Positions 25,982 to 34,576 of a stretch of DNA of 64,000 nucleotides are shown here, piece after piece (the stretch's first letter is position 1; the number at the start of each line of letters is the position of its first letter). Below the pieces are notes generated by a model. That model saw nothing but the letters and a program-made list of their open reading frames with translations. It did not search any database and was not told the origin of the DNA. Both the position numbers and the translations under genes were made by a program. This stretch comes from Methanothermococcus thermolithotrophicus DSM 2095 (GTDB lineage Archaea > AGJL01 > Methanococci > Methanococcales > Methanococcaceae), in assembly GCF_946463545.1 (NCBI RefSeq), contig NZ_OX296583.1:1642497-1706496 (forward strand), in the 5' to 3' direction.

Positions 25982-26475
25982 AGTTTCACCATTACACTTA
26001 ATTTAAAGTAATGTTACTAAAAAATTCATCATATTGTTAAATTCTAGTCCCCTTTTGTTAAAATGCCCCATATGGAAGATAAATTTAATAAAGAGTTATT
26101 AGCATATATAAATTACCCTCAGAGCTCCGTTAATCCCAACTAAACCAACACTCTAACAACCTTCCTAACTTTCATATTCTTAGAAGTCAGAGTATAGTAA
26201 CTAACTGTATAATAATTTATAACTTTATTATATCAATAAATTATAAATAATTATTCCTAATTTTCAAAATAAAAGGAAAAGCATGAAAGATATATTAAAT
26301 CAACGAATCCAGAAATAAAATTAATTTAATTACGCAATTAAAACATATAAAAAATTAACTGAAAAAATAGAAAAATCCCATAATTAAAATAAAACTACCA
26401 GTATTTTAAAACGAAACAAGACAGTAGAAGAGCAGACCTATGCAGATGATTAAATGATCATTCTTAACCACATGA
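25982..26475. other. AT-rich non-coding gap at the edge of an accessory island
   Basis: About 500 bp with no open frame that looks real. It contains one GAGCTC site at 26122, several A/T-rich short repeats and no recognisable RNA gene. The rfbF promoter should lie at its left end. Confidence 0.5.
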
Positions 26476-26535
26476 AATCAACTGAGCTCCCAAAATACAT
26501 AAAATATCGGAGCTCCCTAAATGAAAAATTATAGT
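26476..26535. repeat. GAGCTC intergenic repeat, copy 1
   Basis: ATCAACTGAGCTCCC (from 26477), then about 15 bases, then ATATCGGAGCTCC and CTAAATGAAAAATTA. Shares both boxes and the tail with copy 2 at 27538. Confidence 0.65.
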
Positions 26536-26994
26536 CATATTAAATTGAGGGCATAATTATAAAAACCTAATAAGTTGTATGTATTCTTTTTTTATTTCGT
26601 TACCTATATTATCTTTTTTAACATCCAATCTTTTTTGTAGTTGTTTAAACCTGTTTTTCTCATAGAACTTAATTAATTTTTCATTATTTAAGGTCTCAAT
26701 TAAAACAACTCTTCCACCAACAACTTCATGGGCATCATAAATATTGGAAATAGCACTTTCTAATAGATAACTCCCACTAATCTCATTCCAAAATATATCA
26801 TTTTTTCCCAACTGTCCGATTAAATAAATTGGAAACTCTGTTTTATCTTTTGAAATTCCATCTAATCTTTTCAACGTCTTCTTTGAAACTTCTTCAACAA
26901 TTTTTAAAATAGACGATGTTAAAGTAAAGTACCCTAAAATATTGGTGGTTCCTTTTTTCATAACCAAATATGTTCTGCTTTTGTTTTTTTATTC

Positions 26995-27052
26995 AATCAC
27001 CTGAACGAAGTGAAGGTGAGTTATAAAAATCACGAAGCGATTTTTATTCAAA
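26995..27052. repeat. palindromic element, type B
   Basis: AATCACCTGAACGAAG, GAAGGTGAGTTAT, then AAAAATCACGAAGCGATTTTT. Two stem-loops; same unit as 8128-8181 (in opposite orientation) and 46741-46796. It interrupts the GNAT toxin gene. Confidence 0.75.
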
Positions 27053-27130
27053 TAAAATAGAAGAATTTTTTAAAAAATTTTCCACATCTATATTTTTAGA
27101 GCATTTAAATGTATTGAGTAAGTTTTTAAC

Positions 27131-27180
27131 TTTTCGTAGCGAAGCGGAGAGCAACGAAATGCGAAACATTTCGTCTAATT
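27131..27180. repeat. palindromic element, type D, inside the GNAT gene
   Basis: On the minus strand it reads AATTAGACGAAATG, CATTTCG and TTGCTCTCCGCTTCGC. Relatives are at 30032-30085 and 61591-61640. It is in frame in the 5' part of the broken toxin gene. Confidence 0.65.
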
Positions 27181-27216
27181 CTTTACCATGGTTATTTAAT
27201 AGGATTTTTAAAGGAA

Positions 27217-27393
27217 TTATAACGGCATGTTCTTCGCCCATTTAACCCCCTCTTTTAATGCCGTCCTTGTTCTTATCCTGATCTCTTCTGATATTGGTGA
27301 TTCTTTTGAAGGTTTTTCCAATTCCTCCAATAACCATTTAGCAACTTTTTTATCTTTAATAATACAAACACCCTCTTCCAATAATGTTGCCAT
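27217..27393 (-). CDS. putative small antitoxin of the GNAT system
   Basis: A 58-residue acidic and helical protein (MATLLEEGVCIIKDKKVAKWLLEELEKPS in part) directly upstream of, and overlapping by 25 bases, the broken GNAT toxin gene. Start chosen at 27393, where GGTGAAATT precedes the ATG. It lacks the ribbon-helix-helix N-terminus of DUF1778 antitoxins, so the family is not certain; assignment as antitoxin rests on size, overlap and gene order. The motif KKVAKWLLEELEK may form the toxin-binding helix. Confidence 0.5.
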   Translation of the reverse strand: MATLLEEGVCIIKDKKVAKWLLEELEKPSKESPISEEIRIRTRTALKEGVKWAKNMPL

Positions 27394-27537
27394 AATTTCA
27401 CCCAATTATCACATTTATCAAATTATCAATATTTTATTTGCAACAACCCGTATCTACGTGTGAGTTACCATTTTATTATATTATATCCACAACAATATAT
27501 AAATTATTGGATATATTAGAGCTCACCTTAACCACTA

Positions 27538-27606
27538 AAATCAACTGAGCTCTGAACATATAAAGACACTTATCGGAGCTCCTCTAAATGAAAGATTATT
27601 AAAAGA
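27538..27606. repeat. GAGCTC intergenic repeat, copy 2
   Basis: ATCAACTGAGCTCTGAACATA, then TTATCGGAGCTCC and CTAAATGAAAGATTATTAAAA. Best match to copy 1. A further single box ATCAACTGAGCTCC lies at 27689-27701, just before the MntA start, and single GAGCTC sites at 27519 and 27605. Confidence 0.65.
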
Positions 27607-27716
27607 GCTCACCTGAATCCTCGTGACAGTTACTATCGAAATATTAAATAGTAATGGTTAATATATTATAATTATATTTTCTATAAAATCAACTGAGCTC
27701 CTATCATGGTGAAATT

Positions 27717-28133
27717 ATGGAATTATTCAAGCAATTAAAAGAAGATTTTAAAGAATATAAACATTCTTGCATGGGAATAATTCTCTTTGGTTCTTATGCA
27801 ACGGGGGATTTTACTAAAAAAAGCGATATTGATGTATGTATTGTAAATCCAAAAGATAATAATTACTATTTTGAAATATTGAGAAAATTAGGGGGAAAAT
27901 ACGATTTAAAAATTTTCGAGGAGCTCCCACTATATATTCAAATTAACATAATCAAAAACTTCAAAGGTAATGTAATATATGGTGATGAGTTAGAGCTCTC
28001 GGAGTATTTTTATAAGTTTAGAAAACTTTGGAGGGATATGGAACATAGGATTAAGGAAAATACTTTTTCAAGCGTTAGGGAAAAAATTCTTTTAAGGAGG
28101 AAATTCAATGAGCGAATCAAAGAATTCCAGTAG
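27717..28133 (+). CDS. mntA: MNT-type nucleotidyltransferase, MntA antitoxin
   Basis: Minimal nucleotidyltransferase of 138 residues that neutralises a HEPN toxin by adding AMP to it. The active-site motif is GSYATGDFTKKSDIDV (residues about 25-40) with the two metal-binding Asp, and a third acidic residue is expected near KIFEELP. The gene overlaps hepT by 26 bases, the classic MntA-HepT organisation. Start ATG 27717 follows GGTGAAATT. The promoter region holds a GAGCTC repeat box at 27689-27701 that could be an operator; that is speculative. Confidence 0.88.
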   Translation: MELFKQLKEDFKEYKHSCMGIILFGSYATGDFTKKSDIDVCIVNPKDNNYYFEILRKLGGKYDLKIFEELPLYIQINIIKNFKGNVIYGDELELSEYFYKFRKLWRDMEHRIKENTFSSVREKILLRRKFNERIKEFQ

Positions 28134-28575
28134 ATTGAATAGGTACTTTAAAAAACTTGAAAAGTTCGAAGAGGAATACGATATAATTCAAAAATATGAT
28201 ATTACAGATGAGATTACCCAAAGAGCTCTGATGTATTCCCTACAAATATGTGTGGAAGTTTCTATGGATATTGTAGCAATGATTGTAAAAGATATTGGGG
28301 CAGTAGTTGAAGATGATTACTCAAATATAAAAACACTTACTGACAAAAAAATATTATCTGAGGAAGATGCAGCCCTTTTAAAATTATACAATGGATTAAG
28401 GATTGAACAAAACTCTTCGAGTTTTGTAGCTCTCCGCTCCTTCGGAGCTCCGAATGCAATAGTTCATAAATACGATAATATTAATCTCGAGGTAGTTAAA
28501 GACGGCTTGCATGGGATTGATGAAGTGTATGAAATTATTATTAAGTTAATAGAAGCATTTGAGAAAATAGATTAA
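28108..28575 (+). CDS. hepT: HepT-like HEPN toxin with an element inserted in its active-site motif
   Basis: HEPN-domain RNase toxin (DUF86), 155 residues, about 15-20 more than usual. The helix bundle is normal up to LKLYNGLR98. The family motif RxxxxH should then read R-NAIVH-KYDN. Instead 17 residues (IEQNSSSFVALRSFGAP, 99-115) stand between R98 and N116-A-I-V-H120. They are encoded exactly by a 51-bp palindromic element (28402-28452) in frame. Catalysis needs Arg and His close together, so the toxin is probably weakened or inactive; the downstream YD of the AMPylation site (HKYDN) is intact. Start ATG 28108 has a strong GGAGG site within mntA. Confidence 0.85.
   Translation: MSESKNSSRLNRYFKKLEKFEEEYDIIQKYDITDEITQRALMYSLQICVEVSMDIVAMIVKDIGAVVEDDYSNIKTLTDKKILSEEDAALLKLYNGLRIEQNSSSFVALRSFGAPNAIVHKYDNINLEVVKDGLHGIDEVYEIIIKLIEAFEKID
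28402..28452. repeat. palindromic element, type A, inside hepT
   Basis: 51 bp, exactly 17 codons: ATTGAACAAAACTC-TTC-GAGTTTTGTAGC, then GCTCC-TTC-GGAGC. Shares its start and first hairpin with the copies at 7473, 7576 and 30199. Confidence 0.85.
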
Positions 28576-28663
28576 TTAAAAGATTTTTATATTTTTCTTC
28601 AAAAGCTTATTATTAAAAAAGAACTTATATCATAACCAATATATTTTTTTCAATTTATCCCAA

Positions 28664-28763
28664 ACATAAAAAATATCAGAACTCCCATAAATGAAAATTA
28701 TTAAAAATTCCATACTCCATATAAATAACTGAGCTCTGAAAACATAAACTAAATGAAAATTAA
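28664..28763. repeat. GAGCTC intergenic repeat, copy 3 (boxes in reverse order)
   Basis: AATATCAGAACTCCCATAAA with TGAAAATTATTAAAA comes first, then AATAACTGAGCTCTGAAAAC with a second CTAAATGAAAATTA tail. Fills the gap between hepT and the convergent ATPase gene. Confidence 0.55.
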
Positions 28764-29851
28764 ACCACCTTTTTAATAGCATTCCAAATTAAAAATGATT
28801 GTGGTTTTAATGTTCCTTCTTGTGGGTTTAGGAATAATATATTTTCTTTGATTAAATAAATATACACGAGGGTAGGAATTTCTTTTTTTGAAATGGTATA
28901 TTTATCTTTAAATAGGCTTAATGATTTTAAAATATCTTCTTTTTCAATTTCTACAATATTTTCCCCAATTTTTACCTTTGGTTTTAAATAATCCATAATT
29001 TCAAATTTCGCATCTAATTTTTGAATTTCATCATTCAGTAGGAACCCCAAAACTTCATTTAAATCTTTAAAACTACTTTCTTCAACTACATAAGCTATAT
29101 CCTTTGGTTTCCCCCCAACATATGAATATATTTTTTCTTTATCACTATCAGAGAGTGCGACCCCATTTTCTTTTGCTAAAAAGCCCATAAATGCTATTGC
29201 AGTTTCCTTATCAAAATCATCAACTAAAAGATGTTTTGCCCTACCTTCGAGCTCCCCAGTATTATACACATATTCAGCAAATAGACTATCAGAAGTTAAA
29301 CAAAACACATGGCATAAGTGCTGTTCCTTTGTTAGTGAGACTAAGAATTGAAATAGTTCTTTTAATAGGTATTTTTGACCATTTGTGGTTACTTCCTTTA
29401 TCATCTGAAGTTCGTCGAGAATTAAAATAGGGGTTCTACCACTCTTTTTAGTTTCTAAAACCACATCATTTAAATACTGAAAGGCATCGTTTATTTTTTC
29501 TTCAAATAGTTTGTTAAATTCTACTTCTGGAATGGGAATTCCTGTTAAAGTTTTTGTGGTTTTAGTGATTAGATTTATTACCTCTGATTTGTCCTTTATT
29601 TTTTCTAAGATTCCCTCTTTTTTTGTGGTAAATATCGCCTCTATGAAGTCTCTTTTTTCAGATATTAGGTAGGTTCTAAAATTTATATAAAATACTTTGT
29701 AATTATCGTCTAATTTGTTGTTTATTATATGGTTGATTAAAGTAGTTTTACCACTGTTTATGGAACCGTAGATGAAATAGATATCATTTGGCTCTTTGTT
29801 CAAAATGTGAAGGATTTCTTTAATTTCCTTTTCTCTGTTGAAGAATTTCAT
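28760..29851 (-). CDS. archaeal AAA-type ATPase
   Basis: A 363-residue member of the archaeal ATPase family (STAND/AAA-like, PF01637 type) expanded in methanogens. It begins [11 protein letters not shown], then Walker [10 protein letters not shown] (about residues 29-37), Walker [10 protein letters not shown], a sensor region FCLTSDSLF, and a winged-helix-like C-terminal part. Family members resemble regulators or mobile-element ATPases; the biological role is not known. It is intact, unlike the related DUF234-type ATPase 600 bp further on, and is flanked by GAGCTC repeats on both sides, so it may be part of the same mobile neighbourhood. Confidence 0.8.
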   Translation of the reverse strand: MKFFNREKEIKEILHILNKEPNDIYFIYGSINSGKTTLINHIINNKLDDNYKVFYINFRTYLISEKRDFIEAIFTTKKEGILEKIKDKSEVINLITKTTKTLTGIPIPEVEFNKLFEEKINDAFQYLNDVVLETKKSGRTPILILDELQMIKEVTTNGQKYLLKELFQFLVSLTKEQHLCHVFCLTSDSLFAEYVYNTGELEGRAKHLLVDDFDKETAIAFMGFLAKENGVALSDSDKEKIYSYVGGKPKDIAYVVEESSFKDLNEVLGFLLNDEIQKLDAKFEIMDYLKPKVKIGENIVEIEKEDILKSLSLFKDKYTISKKEIPTLVYIYLIKENILFLNPQEGTLKPQSFLIWNAIKKVV

Positions 29852-29916
29852 AGTTTCACCAATATAAAATGTGTGAAGAGCAGTATTTCAAACTTACCAC
29901 GGTAATAAAACAGTCT

Positions 29917-30029
29917 TAACTGAGCTCATCTTAACTCATTATATATAAAAAATAAAACTTAGATTTATATTCCTATTCAAATTTATGAATAAACTGATAA
30001 CTGCCGGAGCTCCCCTAAATTAAATCTAA
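29917..30029. repeat. GAGCTC intergenic repeat, copy 4 (wide spacing)
   Basis: TTAACTGAGCTCATC at 29917 and CTGCCGGAGCTCCCCTAAAT at 30001, separated by about 75 AT-rich bases. Diverged version of copies 1-2. Confidence 0.5.
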
Positions 30030-30031
30030 GT

Positions 30032-30085
30032 ATTAGACGAAATCACGAAGTGATTTCCTTGCTCTCTTGCCACACAAGAGAAAAG
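30032..30085. repeat. palindromic element, type D
   Basis: ATTAGACGAAATCACGAAGTGATTT, then CTTGCTCTCTTG-CCACA-CAAGAG. Lies just downstream of the broken gene at 30088-30280. Confidence 0.6.
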
Positions 30086-30087
30086 AA

Positions 30088-30280
30088 TTATTTATTATTT
30101 TTTTCCAGTAATTCTATAATTCTATCCAATTTTTCGTTCATCAATTCCATCTGCCCAACCTAAATTTTCTATTTTATCTCTAAATCCTACATGTTGAGTT
30201 TCCGAAGCGTAGCTTCGGGTTACAAAATCCGGAGGATTTTGTTCAATTCCGTATATCCTTAACTCATAAGTGGTTGCCAC
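30088..30280 (-). pseudogene. small coiled-coil gene with inserted element and frameshift
   Basis: The likely start is GTG at 30280 (after GGTGAGAAT), giving ATTYELRIYG. Sixteen residues follow (IEQNPPDFVTRSYASE) encoded by a type A palindromic element (30199-30248), then TQHVGFRDKIENLG. Here the frame must shift to continue as MELMNEKLDRIIELLEKNNK, a coiled coil ending at the TAA at 30088. Unshifted, the ORF ends early as WADGIDERKIG. The family is not recognised. The inserted peptide shares its IEQN start with the insertion in HepT. Confidence 0.6.
30199..30248. repeat. palindromic element, type A, inside a small gene
   Basis: On the minus strand: ATTGAACAAAATCC-TCC-GGATTTTGTAAC, then CCGAAGC-TAC-GCTTCGG. 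Same architecture as 28402-28452. Confidence 0.75.
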
Positions 30281-30448
30281 ATTCTCACCTGATAATCTAT
30301 TATTATATATCATTCACATTTTTAAACATACGGTTCAAATCCTATCTAACAGTAGTATCAAAGTTCAAAACCTGACTTTCAAATATCAATTATAACAATA
30401 ATAAACATTGATTTACTCATTTCATAAAATTTATTTTTAGGGGACGTA

Positions 30449-30466
30449 TTTATCGGAGCTCCCGTT
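30449..30466. repeat. GAGCTC repeat half-site
   Basis: ATTTATCGGAGCTCCCG, the right-hand box of the repeat family, overlapping the 3' end of the DUF234 pseudogene. Confidence 0.45.
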
Positions 30467-30467
30467 C

Positions 30468-31330
30468 TTATCTTCTAAAATCATCCAAATCATAAACCAA
30501 ATAATTCTCTTCTCGAAGCTCCTCCTTACCATCAATACTTTTTGCTATCAGACAAAAATAATAATTTTCAGATTTCAAATTAACAAGTTGTGATTTTCTT
30601 TCCAAATCCTTTAAAATCCCTCTCGCCTCTCGTAATGTCAATTTCTTCCATTTTACTTCTGCAAATAAAACCTTTTCATTATTCTTAGACATTGCCACAA
30701 TATCTATTTCTTCACCTTTATGCCACCATCTGCCTATTTTGGAAAATCTAAATGGGAGCTCCCCTTTTTTTGAAAGATTAAGTAAAAACTCTTTTGCAAT
30801 ATCTTCGAATATATGTCCTAAATACTGGTTAAATCGTAAAAAATCTATAGTATAAGTTTCAATTTCTATCTCTCCCTTATTAGGATATACAAAATTAAAC
30901 CAAAATCTAAAAAAATTGTCTTTTATTTTATACTGCCCCTTCTTACTCTTTGGACTATCAGTAATTGGAATTTCTCTTTCAACAAACTCCAAATTTATCA
31001 GTGTTTTTAAGTATTTGGGCAAATCATTTGCCCTAATTCCCGTAAAGTTAGATATTTCGCTGATTCTATTATATCCCAAAGCTATTGCTTCAAGTATAAA
31101 ATAATACCTATGGACATCCCCAACTCTTCCTCAAAATAAACTCTGGTTCTTCATACAATATAGAGGTCTTTTTAAAAACATTTTGTAGGAGCTTCTCTTC
31201 AAAATTCTTTCCAAAAAATAGTTGAAATATATTGGGGAAAACTCATCGGTTATCACTACGGTTCTTTTACATTTACACATATCAGAAATTCAAGGGCATT
31301 TCTAAAGTCTTTCACTGTTTTTCACTTCAA
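30468..31330 (-). pseudogene. DUF234-type archaeal ATPase, N-terminal part degraded
   Basis: The 3' 612 bases (30468-31079) encode 203 residues of the C-terminal half: a winged helix (GYNRISEISNFTGI), then the DUF234 nuclease-like domain (DNFFRFWFNFVYP, HKGEEIDIVA, LFAEVKWKK with E-x-K). Upstream, fragments of the ATPase half are readable only across several frame changes: KDFRNALEFL, VVITDEFPQYIS (Walker B region), and EEPEFILR. Walker A was not found. The gene therefore appears to be decaying, though the C-terminal ORF remains open and might still be translated. Confidence 0.65.
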
Positions 31331-31407
31331 CAGACGGTAGATCGTATTTTTTAGATATTGTTAAATTATATTTTTAAACCTAGTTCTGAAAAAAATAAAA
31401 AAATAAA

Positions 31408-31430
31408 AAATATATCGGAGCTCCAATAAT
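31408..31430. repeat. GAGCTC repeat half-site
   Basis: AAATATATCGGAGCTCCAATA, right-hand box of the repeat family, between the DUF234 pseudogene and the mrt terminator. Confidence 0.45.
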
Positions 31431-31441
31431 ACGTTATTTTT

Positions 31442-31466
31442 AAAATAGAATAAGACCTTCTATTTT
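31442..31466 (-). terminator. methyl-coenzyme M reductase operon terminator
   Basis: AAAATAGA (31442-31449) pairs with TCTATTTT (31459-31466) around a 9-base loop, 33 bases beyond the mrtA stop codon. Confidence 0.6.
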
Positions 31467-31498
31467 TATAAAAGCAATTCCAAAGGATTTACCTCGAT

Positions 31499-33157
31499 TT
31501 AATGATTTCCAGGAATGATTAAATCCCTTTCACCTGCAGGTTCAAATTCCCTCAGAGCTCCTTTTGCAATGCACTTTCTTGGCCATTTAAAGTCAAATAC
31601 CAAGTGCTTATCTGCAAATGCTACTTTAACAAGTGGGTTGAAGCAGAAAGCGTCTCCTCTTGCAGCGTGTGGTGCCTGGGCTATACCTGTATATTCTGGC
31701 TGATGCCCCACATTCATGGCATAGTTTGGATAGTTTGGACCTCTTGCTTCGTGCAATGCACCCTCGTCAGCTCTAATGGATACAGAGTTTGCAGAACCAC
31801 ACTGATCTTGTAAGTCGTATCCATAGAATCCCAATCTGCTGTGGTATTCTTTATGTAATAGCTGACTTAGATACCATCCATTAATTCCAGCATTTGAGTT
31901 TCCTGTGGCAAATGCAACTGAACAACCTGCCGCTGCTGCAACAACCCCAGTTCTTTGAGAACCTCCAAAGTGGTCTTCCAATAATGTAGGGTATTCATCA
32001 TACTGTTCCATACCATATAATGTTACTTCTGTTGTAATATCCCTCACAACATCCATTGAAGCTTCTACACCGCACAATCCATATTTGTCTTCCACATAGT
32101 CTTTACCATAATACACAAAATCATCCAAAATATCGTCTGTATAGGTTGCACTTGCATACTGTGTAAATCCTACCCCTCCTGACATGTAGGAGCCAAGCCA
32201 TACTTGGTCGTAGAATGTTGCAGCTGCACCAATTACTTCCAAAGTCACTTCCGCAGGGTCATCACACACCCTTGATGTTTGGATTATGTCGGCAAATATT
32301 CCAAATGGAACTCCCCCTGGCTCATTTGCCCCTCTTGCCCTTCTTGCAGGAAGTATTGTTCCCATCTGAATAACATCTGCGTGTTTTGCCGCATATGAGA
32401 AGTCAGCAATTGCGGCTTCCCCAGCACAGAGTTTGTATGCCGTAATGAATGACATTCCAATCTGCATGGCAGACCATCTTGAAACTGTTCCACCATCACA
32501 GCACCTTACAACTACTGTTGGAACCCTTGAAACCTGATATGTTTTATTTCCAATGTATTTTTTTAACATCTCTGCCTGCTCTTCTGGGAACTCTTTGTTT
32601 ATGTCGATTAAAAATCTTTTGTCGAGCTCATCTGCTAACTCATCATTTCCGGTAAATATCTTTGCATAGCAATCCCAAACTAAACCTGGATGAACCTCAA
32701 CCATGTGCTCCTGAACAACGGCACCTCCTGGCAGTGCGTGATTAACTGTTTCCATATATTCATTTATTGTTTCAGGCGTAACCTCTACACCAAGCCTTTT
32801 TTCAAGAACAGCATGTCCTGTATCCATACCTACAATAACTGTCCTTTTAATATCATCTACAAGCTGCTGAATTGCCGCATTGTTGCAGAAGTGCAAATCG
32901 TCCCCTTCTACATATTCGTCTGTTCCAGATATTTTATAGGTCATCAATGTTCTTTGCCCCAATGGAACCCCAATATCTGGGTTGTATCCAGGAATTCCCC
33001 TTTTTGATGTTATTTCCTGAGCTGCTTCATAGAACTCTCTTTTTCTTGCAGACTGTTTCCATCCTCCGAAGCAGTAAAAGCTCGTATATTTTTCTTTTGG
33101 GTCTTCTTCGAACTTTTCCTTCAACGCCTTTAAGAACAGTTTCTTTTCAGCATCCAT
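31499..33157 (-). CDS. mrtA: methyl-coenzyme M reductase alpha subunit (isoenzyme II type)
   Basis: Catalytic subunit that, with beta and gamma chains and Ni-F430, releases methane from methyl-CoM and CoB. The 552 residues carry the sites of known modifications: His in [10 protein letters not shown] (N-methyl-His), Arg in LPARRARG (methyl-Arg), Gln in FGGSQRTG (methyl-Gln), Gly in [13 protein letters not shown] (thioglycine), and the axial Gln region. The order B-D-G-A without mcrC is that of the mrt operon, and the sequence resembles M. jannaschii MrtA as I recall it. Start ATG overlaps the gamma-gene stop (TAATG). If the strain has a second mcrBDCGA operon, it lies elsewhere. Confidence 0.88.
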   Translation of the reverse strand: MDAEKKLFLKALKEKFEEDPKEKYTSFYCFGGWKQSARKREFYEAAQEITSKRGIPGYNPDIGVPLGQRTLMTYKISGTDEYVEGDDLHFCNNAAIQQLVDDIKRTVIVGMDTGHAVLEKRLGVEVTPETINEYMETVNHALPGGAVVQEHMVEVHPGLVWDCYAKIFTGNDELADELDKRFLIDINKEFPEEQAEMLKKYIGNKTYQVSRVPTVVVRCCDGGTVSRWSAMQIGMSFITAYKLCAGEAAIADFSYAAKHADVIQMGTILPARRARGANEPGGVPFGIFADIIQTSRVCDDPAEVTLEVIGAAATFYDQVWLGSYMSGGVGFTQYASATYTDDILDDFVYYGKDYVEDKYGLCGVEASMDVVRDITTEVTLYGMEQYDEYPTLLEDHFGGSQRTGVVAAAAGCSVAFATGNSNAGINGWYLSQLLHKEYHSRLGFYGYDLQDQCGSANSVSIRADEGALHEARGPNYPNYAMNVGHQPEYTGIAQAPHAARGDAFCFNPLVKVAFADKHLVFDFKWPRKCIAKGALREFEPAGERDLIIPGNH

Positions 33158-33960
33158 TATTCCTCACCTAATCTCTTTTTCAAATCCTTTTTAAATGAGT
33201 TCATACCAAATCCCCCCTCACTCCTTGCTACATGTATTGTTTCAACAACTTCCAATGCCTCTTTGTCTTCCCTCATTCCAATATTGTCCTTTCTATAAAT
33301 GGTCGTAATTTTTGCAAGATATTCCTGTGGAAGCGGTTCTCCAACATCTACTGGTTCATCCAAAGGTATTCCAACCTGTTCCTTTACATACAGAACATGC
33401 CCTGTTTTTTCATCATAGATGTATCTCTGTAACCCATCAAACATGAGCCCATTTTCATCAAGCCTCAATGAGTGCCCATGCACAGTAGCTCCCCTCATAC
33501 CACATGTTGCAGGGTCAAAGATTTCTGTTTCAACTAACCACTTTGAAATCTTTTCCAAGTCGAGCTCCCTTATTTCAATAACCTGCCTTCCTGAGAGTGT
33601 TCCAGTATCTACCCCTCTGAATCTCCACATGTAGGTTCTGGCCCTATCGTATGGCTGAGCAGGTGCGTTATACATGGAATCTGCAAACTGAATATACCTG
33701 ACCCTTATACCTTCTTTTGCTCCATCAATTGGTTCTACAAGGTCTTTGATAGCATCTTCCTCAAAGTCCATTTCTTCCAGTGGTGGATGAACTGTCCTAT
33801 AACTTTCTCCAGGGTTTCTATGCCCTAAAACCCTAACTAAATCATCATCTGAAATTTCCCTTAATTTTTTTAATTTAAAATTTGGGTTCATATGCCTTCT
33901 TCTATTTTCACCTATTATCGTTTCCCCAGGGTAAAACTGCGGTTTATAATTCCCTTTCAT
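33157..33960 (-). CDS. mrtG: methyl-coenzyme M reductase gamma subunit
   Basis: Gamma subunit of the (alpha-beta-gamma)2 enzyme, 267 residues, slightly longer than the roughly 250-residue McrG of the mcr type. It begins [21 protein letters not shown] and contains [25 protein letters not shown], typical of the family; the C-terminal tail ends [12 protein letters not shown]. It starts immediately after the mrtD stop (GGTGATTAAATG) and overlaps mrtA, so the three subunits are translationally coupled. Confidence 0.93.
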   Translation of the reverse strand: MKGNYKPQFYPGETIIGENRRRHMNPNFKLKKLREISDDDLVRVLGHRNPGESYRTVHPPLEEMDFEEDAIKDLVEPIDGAKEGIRVRYIQFADSMYNAPAQPYDRARTYMWRFRGVDTGTLSGRQVIEIRELDLEKISKWLVETEIFDPATCGMRGATVHGHSLRLDENGLMFDGLQRYIYDEKTGHVLYVKEQVGIPLDEPVDVGEPLPQEYLAKITTIYRKDNIGMREDKEALEVVETIHVARSEGGFGMNSFKKDLKKRLGEE

Positions 33961-34455
33961 TTAATCACCTTTAATCATCTTAACTTTATCAGAAGTTCTT
34001 GCAGTAGGGTCAACCATTCCTATTAATCTAGGGTCTATTTTACCCTCAAATCCTTCTCCATACTTTAAATAGTCGGAAACCGTTGGTTTCACTTTTGTAA
34101 ATGCTCCCATATTCAAGCTGTAGCCAAATGGAAGTGCTTTTTTACATATTTCATCTAATTTTTTTGAGAGCTCTACACTTTTTTCGTATGGAACTGTAAT
34201 GATAAATTTCCCAACCTTAACGGTTAATTCAACGTCTTTTCCATTAACATTGATGACTTTCCTATCTGGATGATTTACTGGGGTACCTCTTGCAGGTCCG
34301 TAATAAACATATTTTGGTAAAGATTGGCCATGAATAATTACTCGTATTATATCCTCCCCAAGACTATAAACTGAATTTAATACCTTTTCAGTGGTTTCAG
34401 GCTTTAAATACCTGTAAGGGAATATCTGAATATCTACAGCTTTTATTTCTTCCAT
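33961..34455 (-). CDS. mrtD: methyl-coenzyme M reductase operon protein D
   Basis: Accessory protein of 164 residues encoded in mcr/mrt operons; McrD associates with MCR and is thought to help its assembly or activation but is not part of the mature enzyme. Motifs: QIFPYRYLKPETTEKVLN, GPARGTPVNHPDRK and FGYSLNMGAFTKVKPTVSDYLKYG. Start placed at 34455, where TAGGTGAAATT precedes the ATG; a longer in-frame ORF begins 39 bases upstream but has no ribosome site. No mcrC gene follows, which separates this operon from mcrBDCGA. Confidence 0.9.
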   Translation of the reverse strand: MEEIKAVDIQIFPYRYLKPETTEKVLNSVYSLGEDIIRVIIHGQSLPKYVYYGPARGTPVNHPDRKVINVNGKDVELTVKVGKFIITVPYEKSVELSKKLDEICKKALPFGYSLNMGAFTKVKPTVSDYLKYGEGFEGKIDPRLIGMVDPTARTSDKVKMIKGD

Positions 34456-34576
34456 AATTTCACCTACGAGTTTTGTATGAATAGAAGTATGCAATATACC
34501 GTATTTTTGATGATTATACCCTATCTCTAATTTATCTAAGGCATGAGCATGGATTTGTTAGTGAATATTTGTCAAA

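Larger units (their letters stand above)
26557..27241 (-). pseudogene. GNAT-family toxin gene split by palindromic elements
   Basis: Read across two frames, this is a GNAT acetyltransferase of the toxin type (TacT-like; such enzymes acetylate aminoacyl-tRNA). The 5' part (27241 to 27044) ends FKCSKNIDVENFLKNSSILFE and the 3' part (from about 26985) resumes KNKSRTYLVMKKG, then ILGYFTLTS and the C-terminal FYEKNRFKQL. In intact relatives these segments are adjacent. A type B palindromic element (26995-27052) between them introduces a TAA stop. A second element (type D, 27131-27180) lies in frame upstream and adds LDEMFRISLLSASLRK. The small gene at 27217-27393 is the likely antitoxin. The 3' ORF alone (136 residues from a TTG) lacks the N-terminal strand-helix and is probably inactive. 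Confidence 0.7.

Noticed and set aside
26557-26967. 136-residue GNAT ORF as a complete gene
   Set aside because: It begins at a TTG without a ribosome site and lacks the N-terminal segment, which is found upstream beyond the palindromic element.
30333-30343. GGTTCAAATCC, which looks like the T-arm of a tRNA
   Set aside because: No matching acceptor, D or anticodon arms can be drawn around it on either strand.
32284-33171. Open frames opposite mrtA, and similar frames opposite nifH, nifK and ppsA
   Set aside because: They are antisense shadows of strongly conserved genes, with no ribosome sites or recognisable protein features.
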